NCBI GenBank assembly: GCA_009838915.1
Contig: VXQT01000002.1
Coordinates: forward strand, 1 to 64,000
Source of the DNA: Chloroflexota bacterium
GTDB lineage: Bacteria > Chloroflexota > Dehalococcoidia > Bin125
Reading direction: 5' to 3'
DNA: 64,000 nt
The notes under the pieces are model-generated. The model was not told where the DNA came from, did no database searches, and saw only the letters and a list, made by a program, of their open reading frames with translations. The stretch's first letter is position 1. Each line of letters begins with the position of its first letter. Below, one piece after another: positions 21,543 through 30,946 of the stretch. Both the position numbers and the translations under genes were made by a program.

Positions 21543-21884
21543 ATGGCTGAGTTCGAACGCCTGACCGATCTGCCGGAGGAAGAGGAACGCGCGCTGCGCG
21601 ACCAGTACCGCGCCGAGATGACCGAGCTCGCGGACAAGTTCTGCGAGGAGCGCGGCTACATCCTGATGAATGCCGACCAGACAATCGAGGATTTCGTCAG
21701 CATGCGCCTGCGCTTCGGCAAGTTCTACTGCCCATGTCAACCGGCCAACAACGACGACACGATCTGCGTCTGCGAGCCGGTACTGAACGGCCTGGTCGAC
21801 TTCGAGGGCACCTGCTTCTGCAACTTTTTCACGTTGCCCGAAGGCAAGACGGCGATCAAGGACGAGGTCGCGCTGGACCTGTAG
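21543..21884 (+). CDS. Ferredoxin:thioredoxin reductase catalytic-chain-like protein
   Basis: This 113-aa protein has a helical N-terminus, then the segment MRLRFGKFYCPCQ and three CxC pairs: Cys63/65, Cys75/77 and Cys91/93, ending in TCFCNFF. FTR catalytic subunits carry CPC-x16-CPC-x8-CHC, in which four Cys hold a 4Fe-4S cluster and two form the redox disulfide. Here the spacings are 9 and 13, giving almost the same total span. An extra Cys34 lies in the N-terminal helix. No thioredoxin, ferredoxin or variable subunit is nearby. ATG 21543 fits the family N-terminus better than 21516; TAACCT (21508-21513) lies 29 nt upstream. Confidence 0.8.
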   Translation: MAEFERLTDLPEEEERALRDQYRAEMTELADKFCEERGYILMNADQTIEDFVSMRLRFGKFYCPCQPANNDDTICVCEPVLNGLVDFEGTCFCNFFTLPEGKTAIKDEVALDL

Positions 21885-21896
21885 GCGATAGAGCCT

Positions 21897-22058
21897 CGTC
21901 ATTCCCGCGCAGGCGGGAATCCATTCAGGAAGACGACAGCAAGGCCTCGGCGTGACGATTCAACGCAGTTGCCCGTTGTTGCCGTGAGGTCGCTCAGGTC
22001 GTCGGGTTGTTGACTGAGTTGGTTCTGAATGGATTCCCGCCTTCGCGGGAATGACGAA
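21897..22058. repeat. NIME-like element, copy 2
   Basis: The arms at 21897-21925 and 22028-22058 contain ATTCCCGCGCAGGCGGGAAT and ATTCCCGCCTTCGCGGGAAT, inverted with respect to each other. They enclose about 103 bp that do not resemble the core of the first element. It lies between the 3' ends of convergent genes. Confidence 0.85.
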
Positions 22059-22130
22059 TAGGAGGCAGGAATGAGGAAGAAGGGCGCGGGCATCGCGATG
22101 TAGCTGCCCGGAACGGGCGAATGTCGATGG

Positions 22131-22475
22131 TCAGTTGTGGTGCTGGAAGATGGGCAGCGGCGCGAGCGGGGCGTAGATCTCGACTGAGAGTTCATAGACC
22201 TGATCGGCCCATGAATCCCAGTCGCGGCGGGCAACCTGGGCCTGCTCGGAGGAGAGGGCGGCCTGGACGACGGTCTCGTCCTCGAACGTGTAGCCCATCA
22301 GGTGTGCGCCCGCGATCGGGTCGGCGGCGCGCACGCGGAAGGCGGAGACGATTCCGGGAATCTCCAGCACGTGGGGCAGGTGCGTGCGGCGATGCCAGTC
22401 CTCGAACTGCTCCAGCACCGTGGGATCGAGCCGCGCCCGCACGATCATGATTGGATGCCGCATCAGGACCGTCAT
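22131..22475 (-). CDS. EthD/DUF4286-like dimeric alpha-beta barrel protein
   Basis: This 114-aa protein has a ferredoxin-like fold pattern: MIVRARLDPTVLEQFEDW, H-x-x-THLPHVLEIPGIVSAFR, GYTFEDE and a C-terminal WDSWADQV. EthD-like and related small proteins have HLP-x-x-x-IPG in the same place. The function is unknown, perhaps a small hydrolase, monooxygenase or sensor domain. The frame is open to 22706, but ATG 22475 matches the domain start and avoids the rpsO leader; ATG 22463 is the alternative. Confidence 0.65.
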   Translation of the reverse strand: MTVLMRHPIMIVRARLDPTVLEQFEDWHRRTHLPHVLEIPGIVSAFRVRAADPIAGAHLMGYTFEDETVVQAALSSEQAQVARRDWDSWADQVYELSVEIYAPLAPLPIFQHHN

Positions 22476-22527
22476 GAGCTGCAGTGTCGCATACGCGACC
22501 CAGAGTGAGCGGGAGTGCGTGTGCGTC

Positions 22528-22536
22528 TGGTAACGT
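22528..22536 (+). promoter_or_regulatory. Candidate extended -10 upstream of rpsO-pnp
   Basis: TGGTAACGT, identical to the nonamer upstream of gyrB. Use of it would give rpsO a leader of about 135 nt, a length at which S15 autoregulation is common. Confidence 0.4.
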
Positions 22537-22678
22537 CTAGGCAACGAACAGGCACCGGCAACGCAGCGGCGGGGGACGGACGGCTTGGAGAGCCGCCGAG
22601 AGACGCCAGCAGAGGCAGACCGTATACGCACCCCGGCAATCCCGTCGCGCCCAAGTCGCCCTATGGCGCGGAGTAGAC

Positions 22679-22945
22679 ATGTCGAGCAAGCAAGAGAAGT
22701 CGGCAATCGTGACCCGGTTCGGGCAGCACGAGCACGACACCGGCTCGCCGGAAGTGCAGATCGCGCAGCTGACCCAGCGCATCTCGCGGTTGACCGACCA
22801 TCTTCGCGAGCACAAGCACGACTACCACACGCGCCGTGCGTTGATGAAGCTGGTCGGCCAACGCCGACGACAGCTTCGCTACCTCAATCGCGAGGACGTC
22901 AATCGCTACTCGACGCTGGTTAACGAGCTCGGCCTGCGTCGCTAG
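22679..22945 (+). CDS. rpsO: 30S ribosomal protein S15
   Basis: This 88-aa primary 16S-rRNA-binding protein has standard S15 features: an N-terminal [51 protein letters not shown] and a C-terminal Y[11 protein letters not shown]. The family length is 88-89. It is followed by pnp as in most bacteria, and the 169-bp gap has a short CCGG-TGAGAGA-CCGG stem near 23068. Confidence 0.98.
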   Translation: MSSKQEKSAIVTRFGQHEHDTGSPEVQIAQLTQRISRLTDHLREHKHDYHTRRALMKLVGQRRRQLRYLNREDVNRYSTLVNELGLRR

Positions 22946-23114
22946 GTGCCCGAGTCCGCCGACCGCGCCGCCGGCGGATGCTCATCGTTCCGGGCGTCGC
23001 CCGAGGTCCGGCCATCGCGCCGTCCCGTCGAGCGCCGACACCCGCACTCAACCAGGCGTGAAGTGAACCGGTGAGAGACCGGACGCACAGGAAAGCACAG
23101 GAACCACCCCAGAC

Positions 23115-25808
23115 ATGGAAATCACTACCAGAACCGTCCAGCAGGAGATCGCCGGACGCACCCTATCGATTGAGACCGGCAAACTGGCCGGACAGGCCGG
23201 CGGCGCGGTGACCGTGCGCTACGGGGACACGATGATGCTGGGCACCGCCACGGCCTCCAAGCCCCGGCCCGGCATCGACTTCTTCCCGCTGTCGGTGGAG
23301 TTCGAGGAGCGGCTCTACGCCGCCGGCCGGATTCCCGGCTCCTTCTTCCGCCGCGAGGGCCGGCCGACGACCGCTGCCGTACTCTCAGCGAGGCTGACCG
23401 ACCGGCCGATCCGGCCGTTGTTCCCCAAGGGCTACAACGACGACACGCAGCTGATCATCACGATCTTCGCGGTCGACATGGAGAATCCCCCGGACACACT
23501 GGGCACGATTGCCGCCTCGGCCGCGCTCTGCGTGTCGGACATCCCATTCGACGGACCGGTTGCCTCAGTGCGCATCGGCCACGTCAACGGCGAGTTGGTG
23601 CTTCAGCCGACCTTCGCGCAACTAGAGGAGTCGGACCTCAATCTCGTCGTCGCCGGTACCCGGGACGCGATCACCATGGTCGAAGCGGACGCCGGCGAGG
23701 TCCCCGAGGCGCTGCTGGTGGAGGCTCTGGCCCTGGGCCAGGAAGCGATCACCACGATCTGCGAGATGCAGGAGGCTCTGGCCGCGGAGGTGGAGCCGGT
23801 CAAGCGTGCATTCACGCCGGAATCGGTCGACGCGGAGATCCTGACCGATGTCGAGGCACGCGCGGGCGACGACCTGCGCTCGGCGCTGCGCGAGGCCGAG
23901 GACAAGGCCGACCGCGATCAGCGCCGCGCCGCCGTCAAGGCGACGCTGCTGGAATCGCTCGGCGACGAAGCCGATGCGGAGGCCTACACCGAGGCGTTCG
24001 ACGCGATGGAGAAGCAGATCGTGCGGCGCGGCATCCTCGACGACGGGGTGCGTGCCGACGGCCGCAGCCTGACCGAGGTGCGGGCGCTGTCGGCCGAGGT
24101 CGACCTGGTCCCGCGCACGCACGGCTCCGGCCTGTTCCAGCGAGGCGAAACGCAGGTGTTGAGCTTTACCACGCTTGCAGGTTCGGGCATGGCGCAGCGG
24201 CTCGACGACCTCACGCCCGAGGACTCGAAGCGCTTCATGCACCACTACAACTTCCCGCCCTTCTCGACCGGCGAGACCGGACGGGTGGGCAATCCCTCGC
24301 GGCGCAGCATCGGTCACGGAATGCTCGGCGAGCGGGCAATGGCCGCCATCCTGCCGGCCTTCGACGAGTTCCCCTACACGATTCGCATCGTCTCCGAGGT
24401 GCTGGCCTCGAACGGCTCCACCTCGATGGCCTCGGTCTGCGCCGGGGTGCTCTCGATGATGGACGCCGGAGTCCCGATCAAGACGCCAATCGCGGGCATC
24501 GCCATGGGCCTGATCAAGGAAGACGACGAGGTCGCGATCCTGACCGACATCGTCGGCATGGAAGACCACCTCGGCGACATGGACTTCAAGGTCGCCGGGT
24601 CGCGCGACGGCGTGACCGCGCTGCAGATGGACATGAAGGTCAAGGGCATCGACCTGGAGATTCTGAGCCGGGCCCTCGAACAGGCCCGCGACGCCCGCCT
24701 GCAGATCATGGACGTGATGACCGAGTGCATCGCCGCGCCGCGCGAGCAGATGTCGCCGCACGCGCCGCGCATCCTGCGGCTCGACGTGCCGCAGGACAAG
24801 ATCGGCCAGTTGATCGGTCCGGGCGGGCGCAACATCCGCGCGCTGCAGGACGACACCGGTGCGGAGATCTCGGTCGAAGACGACGGCGCGGTCTTCATCA
24901 CTGCCGTCGACCAGGCCTCCGGCCAAGCGGCCTTCGATCGCGTCTCCGCCATGACCCGCGACATCGAGCCGGGCCAGATCTACACCGGCAAGGTCGTGCG
25001 CATCCTGCCCTTCGGCGCCTTCGTCGAGATGGTGCCGGGCAAGGACGCGCTGGTTCACATCTCGGAGTTGGCGGACTACCGAGTCGACAAGGTCGAGGAC
25101 ATCGTCAGCGTCGGCGACGAGATGCAGATCATCGTGATCGAGGTCGACAACCTGGGCCGCGTCAACGCCTCTCGCAAGGCACTGCTCAACGGAGATTCCG
25201 ACTCCGGCTCGCGGGAGCCGCGAGAGCCTCGTGAGCGCCGCGGCCGAGACGACCGTCCGCCGCGCCGAGAGGCGCGCGAAGGGCGTGAACCGCGTGAGGC
25301 CCGTGAGCCTCGCGAACCGCGGCAGCGTCGTCCGCGCGTGGCGCGTGAGCCGGAAGCCGTCGAGCCGGAGCCGGCCGTCGAGCCTGCGCCGAGCGCGGAG
25401 TTCGAGGCGCCCGTGGTCGACGAACAGCCGGAGCCGGCCGAGGAACCGGTCGTCGCGCAGGCGGATGCTCCGACCGAGACGGAGGCCGATGGCTCGGCCG
25501 CCGTGGCACCGCCCCGGGAGGGCGCGCCTCGACGCCGGCGTCGGCGTCGCCGCCGCAACACCGGACAACAGGGTTCGGGCGGTAACGGCCAGCCCGGCCA
25601 GGACAGCCAGCGAGACGGTGCGCCGCGCTCCGACAGCGCGCCGGCCGGCGGCGAGCACGAGGAGCGGCAGCCCGACTCCAACATCGCGCCGCGGCGCCGC
25701 GGCGGCATCCTCTCGCGCGTCAACATCCGCCGGGGACAGCCCGAGACGGACGGCCCGCCTCCGCCCCCTCCGCCGCCGCGCAGCGATTTCGGCGCCCCGA
25801 ACCGATAG
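23115..25808 (+). CDS. pnp: Polyribonucleotide nucleotidyltransferase with long basic tail
   Basis: This 897-aa 3'-5' phosphorolytic exoribonuclease has two RNase PH domains (the second with [11 protein letters not shown] and HGMLGERA), an all-alpha linker, a KH domain ([16 protein letters not shown]) and an S1 domain ([19 protein letters not shown]) ending near residue 690. A tail of about 205 residues follows, unlike the short tails of most orthologues: EPRE/REGR repeats, an acidic Pro-Glu stretch, nine consecutive Arg, a Gly/Asn/Gln region and eight consecutive Pro. Such tails may bind RNA or scaffold a degradosome. No RNase E lies nearby. Confidence 0.97.
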   Translation: MEITTRTVQQEIAGRTLSIETGKLAGQAGGAVTVRYGDTMMLGTATASKPRPGIDFFPLSVEFEERLYAAGRIPGSFFRREGRPTTAAVLSARLTDRPIRPLFPKGYNDDTQLIITIFAVDMENPPDTLGTIAASAALCVSDIPFDGPVASVRIGHVNGELVLQPTFAQLEESDLNLVVAGTRDAITMVEADAGEVPEALLVEALALGQEAITTICEMQEALAAEVEPVKRAFTPESVDAEILTDVEARAGDDLRSALREAEDKADRDQRRAAVKATLLESLGDEADAEAYTEAFDAMEKQIVRRGILDDGVRADGRSLTEVRALSAEVDLVPRTHGSGLFQRGETQVLSFTTLAGSGMAQRLDDLTPEDSKRFMHHYNFPPFSTGETGRVGNPSRRSIGHGMLGERAMAAILPAFDEFPYTIRIVSEVLASNGSTSMASVCAGVLSMMDAGVPIKTPIAGIAMGLIKEDDEVAILTDIVGMEDHLGDMDFKVAGSRDGVTALQMDMKVKGIDLEILSRALEQARDARLQIMDVMTECIAAPREQMSPHAPRILRLDVPQDKIGQLIGPGGRNIRALQDDTGAEISVEDDGAVFITAVDQASGQAAFDRVSAMTRDIEPGQIYTGKVVRILPFGAFVEMVPGKDALVHISELADYRVDKVEDIVSVGDEMQIIVIEVDNLGRVNASRKALLNGDSDSGSREPREPRERRGRDDRPPRREAREGREPREAREPREPRQRRPRVAREPEAVEPEPAVEPAPSAEFEAPVVDEQPEPAEEPVVAQADAPTETEADGSAAVAPPREGAPRRRRRRRRRNTGQQGSGGNGQPGQDSQRDGAPRSDSAPAGGEHEERQPDSNIAPRRRGGILSRVNIRRGQPETDGPPPPPPPPRSDFGAPNR

Positions 25809-25841
25809 CACGGCGCGTACAGCGACCACGGCAGGTGAATC

Positions 25842-26648
25842 ATGGCCCGCCCAGCAATCCGAGTCGTGATGAGCGGCGCCGGCAACATGGGCCGCCAGAT
25901 CATGGCCGCCATCGAGTCCGCAGATGACTTGGAGCTGATCGGTGCGTTGGACGGACTCTCCAGCGGAGGCTCCGTCGAGGTCGCCGGCCGGCAGATCCCG
26001 CTCAGCAACTCGCTCGACGCGCTCGCCGATTGGTCGCCCGACGTCGTGGTCGACTTCTCCAACGCCGAGTGGAGCGTGCAACTCATTCCGGCCGCGGTCG
26101 AGGCCGGCGTGCGGCCGGTGATCGGAACCAGCGGACTCTCGGACGAGGTGATCGCGGACGCCGAACGGCGAGTTAACGTGGCCGGACTGGGCGGCGTCGT
26201 CGCCGCCAACTTCGCGCTCGGCGCGGTGTTGATGATGCACCTGGCCAACATCGCCGCGCCGCTCTTCGATTCCGTCGAGATCATTGAGCAACACCACGAC
26301 GGCAAGGTTGACGCGCCCTCGGGCACGGCTGTGGCGACCGCCCAGTCAATGCGCGCTGCGCGTGACAGCGATTTTTCGCGCAACGAAGCCCAGCGCCAAA
26401 ATGTCGAGGGCCATGACTCGCGCGGCGCGGAGCTGGGCGGCGCATCGTTGCACTCGGTGCGGCTGCCCGGACTGGTCGCGCACCAGGTGATCATCTTCGG
26501 CGGCGCCGACGAGACGCTGACCATCCGCCACGACTCGATGAGCCGCGCCTCGTTCATCCCGGAAATCCTGCGCGCTGTCCGCGCCGCGCCGGAGCTTGAC
26601 CATCTCGTGATCGGGCTCGACCGACTGCTCGGCCTGCGCACTGACTGA
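25842..26648 (+). CDS. dapB: 4-hydroxy-tetrahydrodipicolinate reductase
   Basis: This 268-aa NAD(P)H-dependent enzyme acts after dapA in the diaminopimelate/lysine pathway. It has the dinucleotide loop MSGAGNMGRQI, VVDFSNAEW, GTSGLSD, the catalytic motif EQHHDGKVDAPSGTA and VRLPGLVAHQVIIFGG. It lies with asd and dapA in one run of genes just after pnp, so products for cell-wall peptides and lysine are made together. AGGTG precedes the ATG. Confidence 0.97.
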   Translation: MARPAIRVVMSGAGNMGRQIMAAIESADDLELIGALDGLSSGGSVEVAGRQIPLSNSLDALADWSPDVVVDFSNAEWSVQLIPAAVEAGVRPVIGTSGLSDEVIADAERRVNVAGLGGVVAANFALGAVLMMHLANIAAPLFDSVEIIEQHHDGKVDAPSGTAVATAQSMRAARDSDFSRNEAQRQNVEGHDSRGAELGGASLHSVRLPGLVAHQVIIFGGADETLTIRHDSMSRASFIPEILRAVRAAPELDHLVIGLDRLLGLRTD

Positions 26649-26666
26649 CATCGAAGGAGATAAATC

Positions 26667-27692
26667 GTGGGACGTGAACTGACCGTCGCCCTCGTCGGAG
26701 CCACCGGCGTCGTGGGGGCTGAATTCCTGCGCTGCATGGAAGAACGCAACTTCCCGGTGAAGGAACTGCGGCTGCTCGCGACGAAGCGCTCAGAGGGCCG
26801 CGAGCTCAGCTTCCGCGGCGAGACGCACGTCGTTTACGAAACCACCCACGAAGCCTTCGACGGCGCCGACGTGGCCTTCATCTCCGCCTCCACGGCCGCG
26901 TCGAATGAGCTCTGCCCCGTCGCCGCGCAGAAGGGCGCGGTCGCCTTCGATGACTCGTCCGCCTTCCGCCAGCAGGAAGGCGTGCCCCTTGTCGTGCCGG
27001 AGGTCAACCCGGAAGACCTGCGCCAGCACAACGGGATCATCGCGACCCCGAACTGCACCACAGTGCCGCTGGTGCTCTCGCTGCATCCGTTGATCCAGGA
27101 CCGCGCAGTGACGCGGATCATCGCCGACACCTACCAGGCGACTTCCGGTTCGGGCGGCGCAGCGGTGACGGAGCTGCGAGAGCAGAACGCAGTCATAGTT
27201 GGCGGCGGCGAGATTGGCGCGGACCGGTTCAACGAGTACCCGAAGCAGATCGCGAACAACGCGCTGCCGCAGGTTGATGTATTCCTCGACGACGGTTACA
27301 CCAAGGAAGAGTGGAAGATGCTGGTCGAGTCGCGCAAGATTCTGCACCAGCCCGAGTTGCCGCTTTCCGCAACCTGCGTCCGCATCCCGACCGAGCGCGC
27401 CCACGCCATCGCCGTCCACGCCGACTTCGATCGTCCGATCTCGCCGGAAGAGGCGCAGGCGCGCTGGGCCGCGCAGCCCGGCCTCAGCGTGATCGATGGA
27501 CGAGCCGCGGGCGAGTGGCCGACGCCGCTCGACGCCGACGGAATCGACGACACGTTGGTCGGCCGCGCCCGCGTCGATGTGACCAACCCGAACGGGCTCG
27601 CCTGGTGGGTCGTCGCCGACAACCTGCGCAAGGGCGCCGCGCTGAACATCATCCAGATGGTCGAGTGGATGCTCGACGACGGCTGCCTCTAG
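26667..27692 (+). CDS. asd: Aspartate-semialdehyde dehydrogenase
   Basis: This 341-aa enzyme reduces aspartyl phosphate for DAP, lysine, threonine and methionine synthesis. It has the NADP loop LVGATGVVGAEFL, the active-site Cys130 in ATPNCTT, QATSGSGGAAV, RIPTERAHAIAV and a C-terminal WWVVADNLRKGAALN. It begins with GTG, preceded by AAGGAG at 8 nt. It sits between dapB and dapA. No aspartate kinase is in the window. Confidence 0.97.
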   Translation: MGRELTVALVGATGVVGAEFLRCMEERNFPVKELRLLATKRSEGRELSFRGETHVVYETTHEAFDGADVAFISASTAASNELCPVAAQKGAVAFDDSSAFRQQEGVPLVVPEVNPEDLRQHNGIIATPNCTTVPLVLSLHPLIQDRAVTRIIADTYQATSGSGGAAVTELREQNAVIVGGGEIGADRFNEYPKQIANNALPQVDVFLDDGYTKEEWKMLVESRKILHQPELPLSATCVRIPTERAHAIAVHADFDRPISPEEAQARWAAQPGLSVIDGRAAGEWPTPLDADGIDDTLVGRARVDVTNPNGLAWWVVADNLRKGAALNIIQMVEWMLDDGCL

Positions 27693-27742
27693 GGTCTCTC
27701 TCGCGGCGGCGCCCTGTCTGCGAAATCGCATCGCCGACCTAG

Positions 27743-27748
27743 TAGCCT
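27743..27748 (+). promoter_or_regulatory. Candidate -10 element of dapA
   Basis: TAGCCT lies 36 nt upstream of ATG 27785 in the asd-dapA gap. The -35 is unclear. The hexamer recurs before FMO2 (48509) and FMO3 (49723). Confidence 0.3.
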
Positions 27749-27784
27749 TGATCATCTGACTGTGAGCGACGGAAAGCCCGAATC

Positions 27785-28702
<918 letters not shown>

Positions 28703-28717
28703 CCGAGCCGCGATTCG

Positions 28718-29212
28718 ATGAAGTCCGACTCCGCCGAAGCCTGGGGCTACGCGCTGCTGCTCACGCGGCGCGTGCTGACGACGGCGCTCGCCGGGGCGAC
28801 CGTCGAGCAGTTACATCAGTCCACGCCGCTGGGTTCGCTGGCCGACTCCGCCGCCGAAGCCTGCGCGGCCGAGGCCAACCTGATCTGGCCGGAAGACCTG
28901 CCGCCGGCCCAGCTCGACCCGCCGCAGACGCCGGTGCAGGTGCTGTATGCACTCGTCCGTCATCGCGCGGTGACGGAGGAAATCCTGATGCAGGCATCGG
29001 ACGAGACGATGCAGCAGGCCTGGTGGACGCAGGCAAAGCGTCTGGCGCAGGATCCCGAACAGACGCTGACCGAGTCGCTACAGCAGCTGGCGATGCAGGA
29101 GTTCGCCTCGGCCGTCAAGGCGACCATGATTCGCACGCGGATCGACACCGAGTGGTCGCCGCAACTCGATCTCCAGGAGCGCGCCCAGTCGGCAATCGCG
29201 GCAGCGCGTTGA
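28718..29212 (+). CDS. Hypothetical protein, helical
   Basis: This 164-aa protein is predicted to be almost entirely helical, with no signal peptide, membrane segment or motif that I recognise. Alternating Leu/Ala helices (LLLTRRVLTTALAGATVEQL, VLYALVRHRAVTEEILMQ) could form a four-helix bundle reminiscent of DinB proteins, but the metal-binding His triad is not evident. It follows dapA by 15 bp and is probably co-transcribed. Codon usage resembles its neighbours, so I take it as a real gene of unknown function. Confidence 0.7.
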   Translation: MKSDSAEAWGYALLLTRRVLTTALAGATVEQLHQSTPLGSLADSAAEACAAEANLIWPEDLPPAQLDPPQTPVQVLYALVRHRAVTEEILMQASDETMQQAWWTQAKRLAQDPEQTLTESLQQLAMQEFASAVKATMIRTRIDTEWSPQLDLQERAQSAIAAAR

Positions 29213-29280
29213 GCTAGACGCACCGCCTGTCGTTGACCTTCTCGTTGTCGTCCGCTGGTCCTCCCCGAACACGGGCCTCG

Positions 29281-29286
29281 TACCCT
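29281..29286 (+). promoter_or_regulatory. Candidate -10 element of the carboxyltransferase gene
   Basis: TACCCT lies 31 nt before ATG 29318. No strong -35 is present at 16-18 nt. Confidence 0.3.
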
Positions 29287-29317
29287 GCTGGAGGGCTATC
29301 AACTGACGGAGCAGCAC

Positions 29318-30880
29318 ATGACGTGGGAACGTGAGATTGCCGAGATTGCCAAGCGCAAGGAGTTGGCCCAGGCGCGAGGCGGGCCGGAGGGCGTCGAGCG
29401 CCAGCGACGGCGGGGGAAGCTGCTGGTCAACGAGCGGGTTGACGGGTTGCTCGATCCCGGCACACTGAGCGAGTTCATGTCGCTGGTCGGCCGTCCGGAG
29501 TACGACGACGCGGGCGAACTGGTGGCATTCACGCCAAAGGGGGCGATCGAGGGCTTCGGCAAGGTCAACGGGCGCAAGGTCGTCGTCTCGGCCGGCGATT
29601 TCACCGTGCGCGGCGGGTCGGGCGGCGGCGACGGCTCGGACGGGCTGGGCTCGGAGAAACGCTCGAACCAGCGGGCGCTGGAGTGGCGCGTGCCGTACGT
29701 GCGGATGCTCGACGCGGCGGGCGGGTCGGTGCGCGGATTCGAGACGCTGGGGCGCACATATCTGCCCGACGGGAACATGTGGTCGACCATCGACACCGAC
29801 CTGCTGCGCACCGTACCGGTGGTCTCGGCGGTGATGGGCTCGGTCGCCGGGCTGCCCGCGGTCAACGCCTGCATGGCGCACTTCACGATCATGGTCAAGG
29901 GCATCTCGCAGCTCTTCCCCGGCGGGCCGCCGGTGGTCAAGGCGGCGCTGGGCTACAACGTGACCAAGGAGGACCTCGGCGACGAACGCATTCACGTATA
30001 CCAGTCGGGCTCGGTCGACAACCTGGCCGAGGACGAGGACGACGCCTTCCGCCAGATCCGTCAGTTCTTGAGCTACCTGCCGCAGAGCGTCTACGAGATG
30101 TCGGAGCGAGCCGAGCCGACCGACGATCCCAACCGCCGCGAGGAGCGTCTGCGGCGGCTCGTACCCCGCGACCGCCGACGCGCCTACGACGGACACCGCG
30201 CGATCAACTGGTGCGTCGACGAGGGATCGTTCTTCGAGATTGCGCCGTTCTACGGCCGCTCGCGGATTACGGGTCTGGCGCGGATCAACGGCTACCCGGT
30301 CGGCGTGATGGCCAACAACCCGATGCACGAGGGCGGATCGACCGACGTCAAGGGCGGCAGCAAGGTGATTCGCCTGCTCCAGCTCTGCGACACGTTCCAC
30401 CTGCCGCTGGTCTCCTTCGCCGACGAGCCCGGCTTCATGGTCGGGGTCGAGTCGGAGAAACAGGGCATCGAGCGCGCCGGCGCGCGTCTGGTGATGGCCA
30501 CCTGCCAGTCGCGGATGCCCTGGGCGACGGTCGTGATGGGCCGCTTGTTCGGCGTCGCCGGCCAGTGCCAGCACCGGCCGACGGGCATGTTCCAGCGCTG
30601 GGCCTGGCCCTCGGGCCGCTGGGGCTCGATGCACATCGAGGGCGGCGCGCTCGCCGCCTATCGGCGAGAGATCGATACGGCCGACGACCCCGAGGCGAAG
30701 CAAGCAGAGATCGAACAGCGCCTCCAGGACCTCGCCTCTCCGTTCCGGACGGCGGAGGCCACAGGCCAGGACATCATCGATCCCGCGGACACACGTCCAT
30801 TGCTCTGCGAGTTCGTCGAGGATGCGCAGCCGATCCTGCGGACGCAACTCGGTCCGTCGCCGTATCCGTACATGCCGTAG
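29318..30880 (+). CDS. Acyl-CoA carboxylase carboxyltransferase (beta) subunit
   Basis: This 520-aa member of the PccB/AccD5/methylmalonyl-CoA decarboxylase alpha family transfers CO2 from carboxybiotin to an acyl-CoA. Two crotonase-like halves are visible: GRKVVVSAGDFTVRGGSGGG-type and VYQSGSVDNLAEDE in the N half; GYPVGVMANNPMHEGG, LPLVSFADEPGFMVG and SMHIEGGALAAY in the C half. The usual GGS oxyanion loops are partly changed (ACMAHFTIMVKG), so the substrate cannot be predicted. Neither biotin carboxylase nor a biotin carrier is encoded nearby, so it must work with distant partners. Confidence 0.88.
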   Translation: MTWEREIAEIAKRKELAQARGGPEGVERQRRRGKLLVNERVDGLLDPGTLSEFMSLVGRPEYDDAGELVAFTPKGAIEGFGKVNGRKVVVSAGDFTVRGGSGGGDGSDGLGSEKRSNQRALEWRVPYVRMLDAAGGSVRGFETLGRTYLPDGNMWSTIDTDLLRTVPVVSAVMGSVAGLPAVNACMAHFTIMVKGISQLFPGGPPVVKAALGYNVTKEDLGDERIHVYQSGSVDNLAEDEDDAFRQIRQFLSYLPQSVYEMSERAEPTDDPNRREERLRRLVPRDRRRAYDGHRAINWCVDEGSFFEIAPFYGRSRITGLARINGYPVGVMANNPMHEGGSTDVKGGSKVIRLLQLCDTFHLPLVSFADEPGFMVGVESEKQGIERAGARLVMATCQSRMPWATVVMGRLFGVAGQCQHRPTGMFQRWAWPSGRWGSMHIEGGALAAYRREIDTADDPEAKQAEIEQRLQDLASPFRTAEATGQDIIDPADTRPLLCEFVEDAQPILRTQLGPSPYPYMP

Positions 30881-30909
30881 AGCTGGAGACCGACTCGGTC
30901 ACCATCGCC

Positions 30910-30915
30910 TACGCT
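30910..30915 (+). promoter_or_regulatory. Candidate -10 element of the propeller gene
   Basis: TACGCT lies 31 nt before ATG 30947, in the same spacing class as 29281 and 48509. Confidence 0.3.
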
Positions 30916-30946
30916 GCCCGGGTCGAGGACCGGGAAGGGACGTGTC

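Noticed and set aside
18689-22058. CRISPR array or tRNA-like repeats
   Set aside because: The repeats are palindromic, only two per element, with arms in inverted orientation and no regular spacers.
22476-22706. 77-residue N-terminal extension of the EthD-like gene
   Set aside because: It covers the rpsO leader and promoter and has Ser/Arg-rich, non-conserved sequence before the domain.
23622-26297. 891-aa open frame antisense to pnp and dapB
   Set aside because: It spans two conserved genes and their gap, has no recognisable domain, and has the His/Arg/Asp-rich composition typical of antisense frames at high GC.
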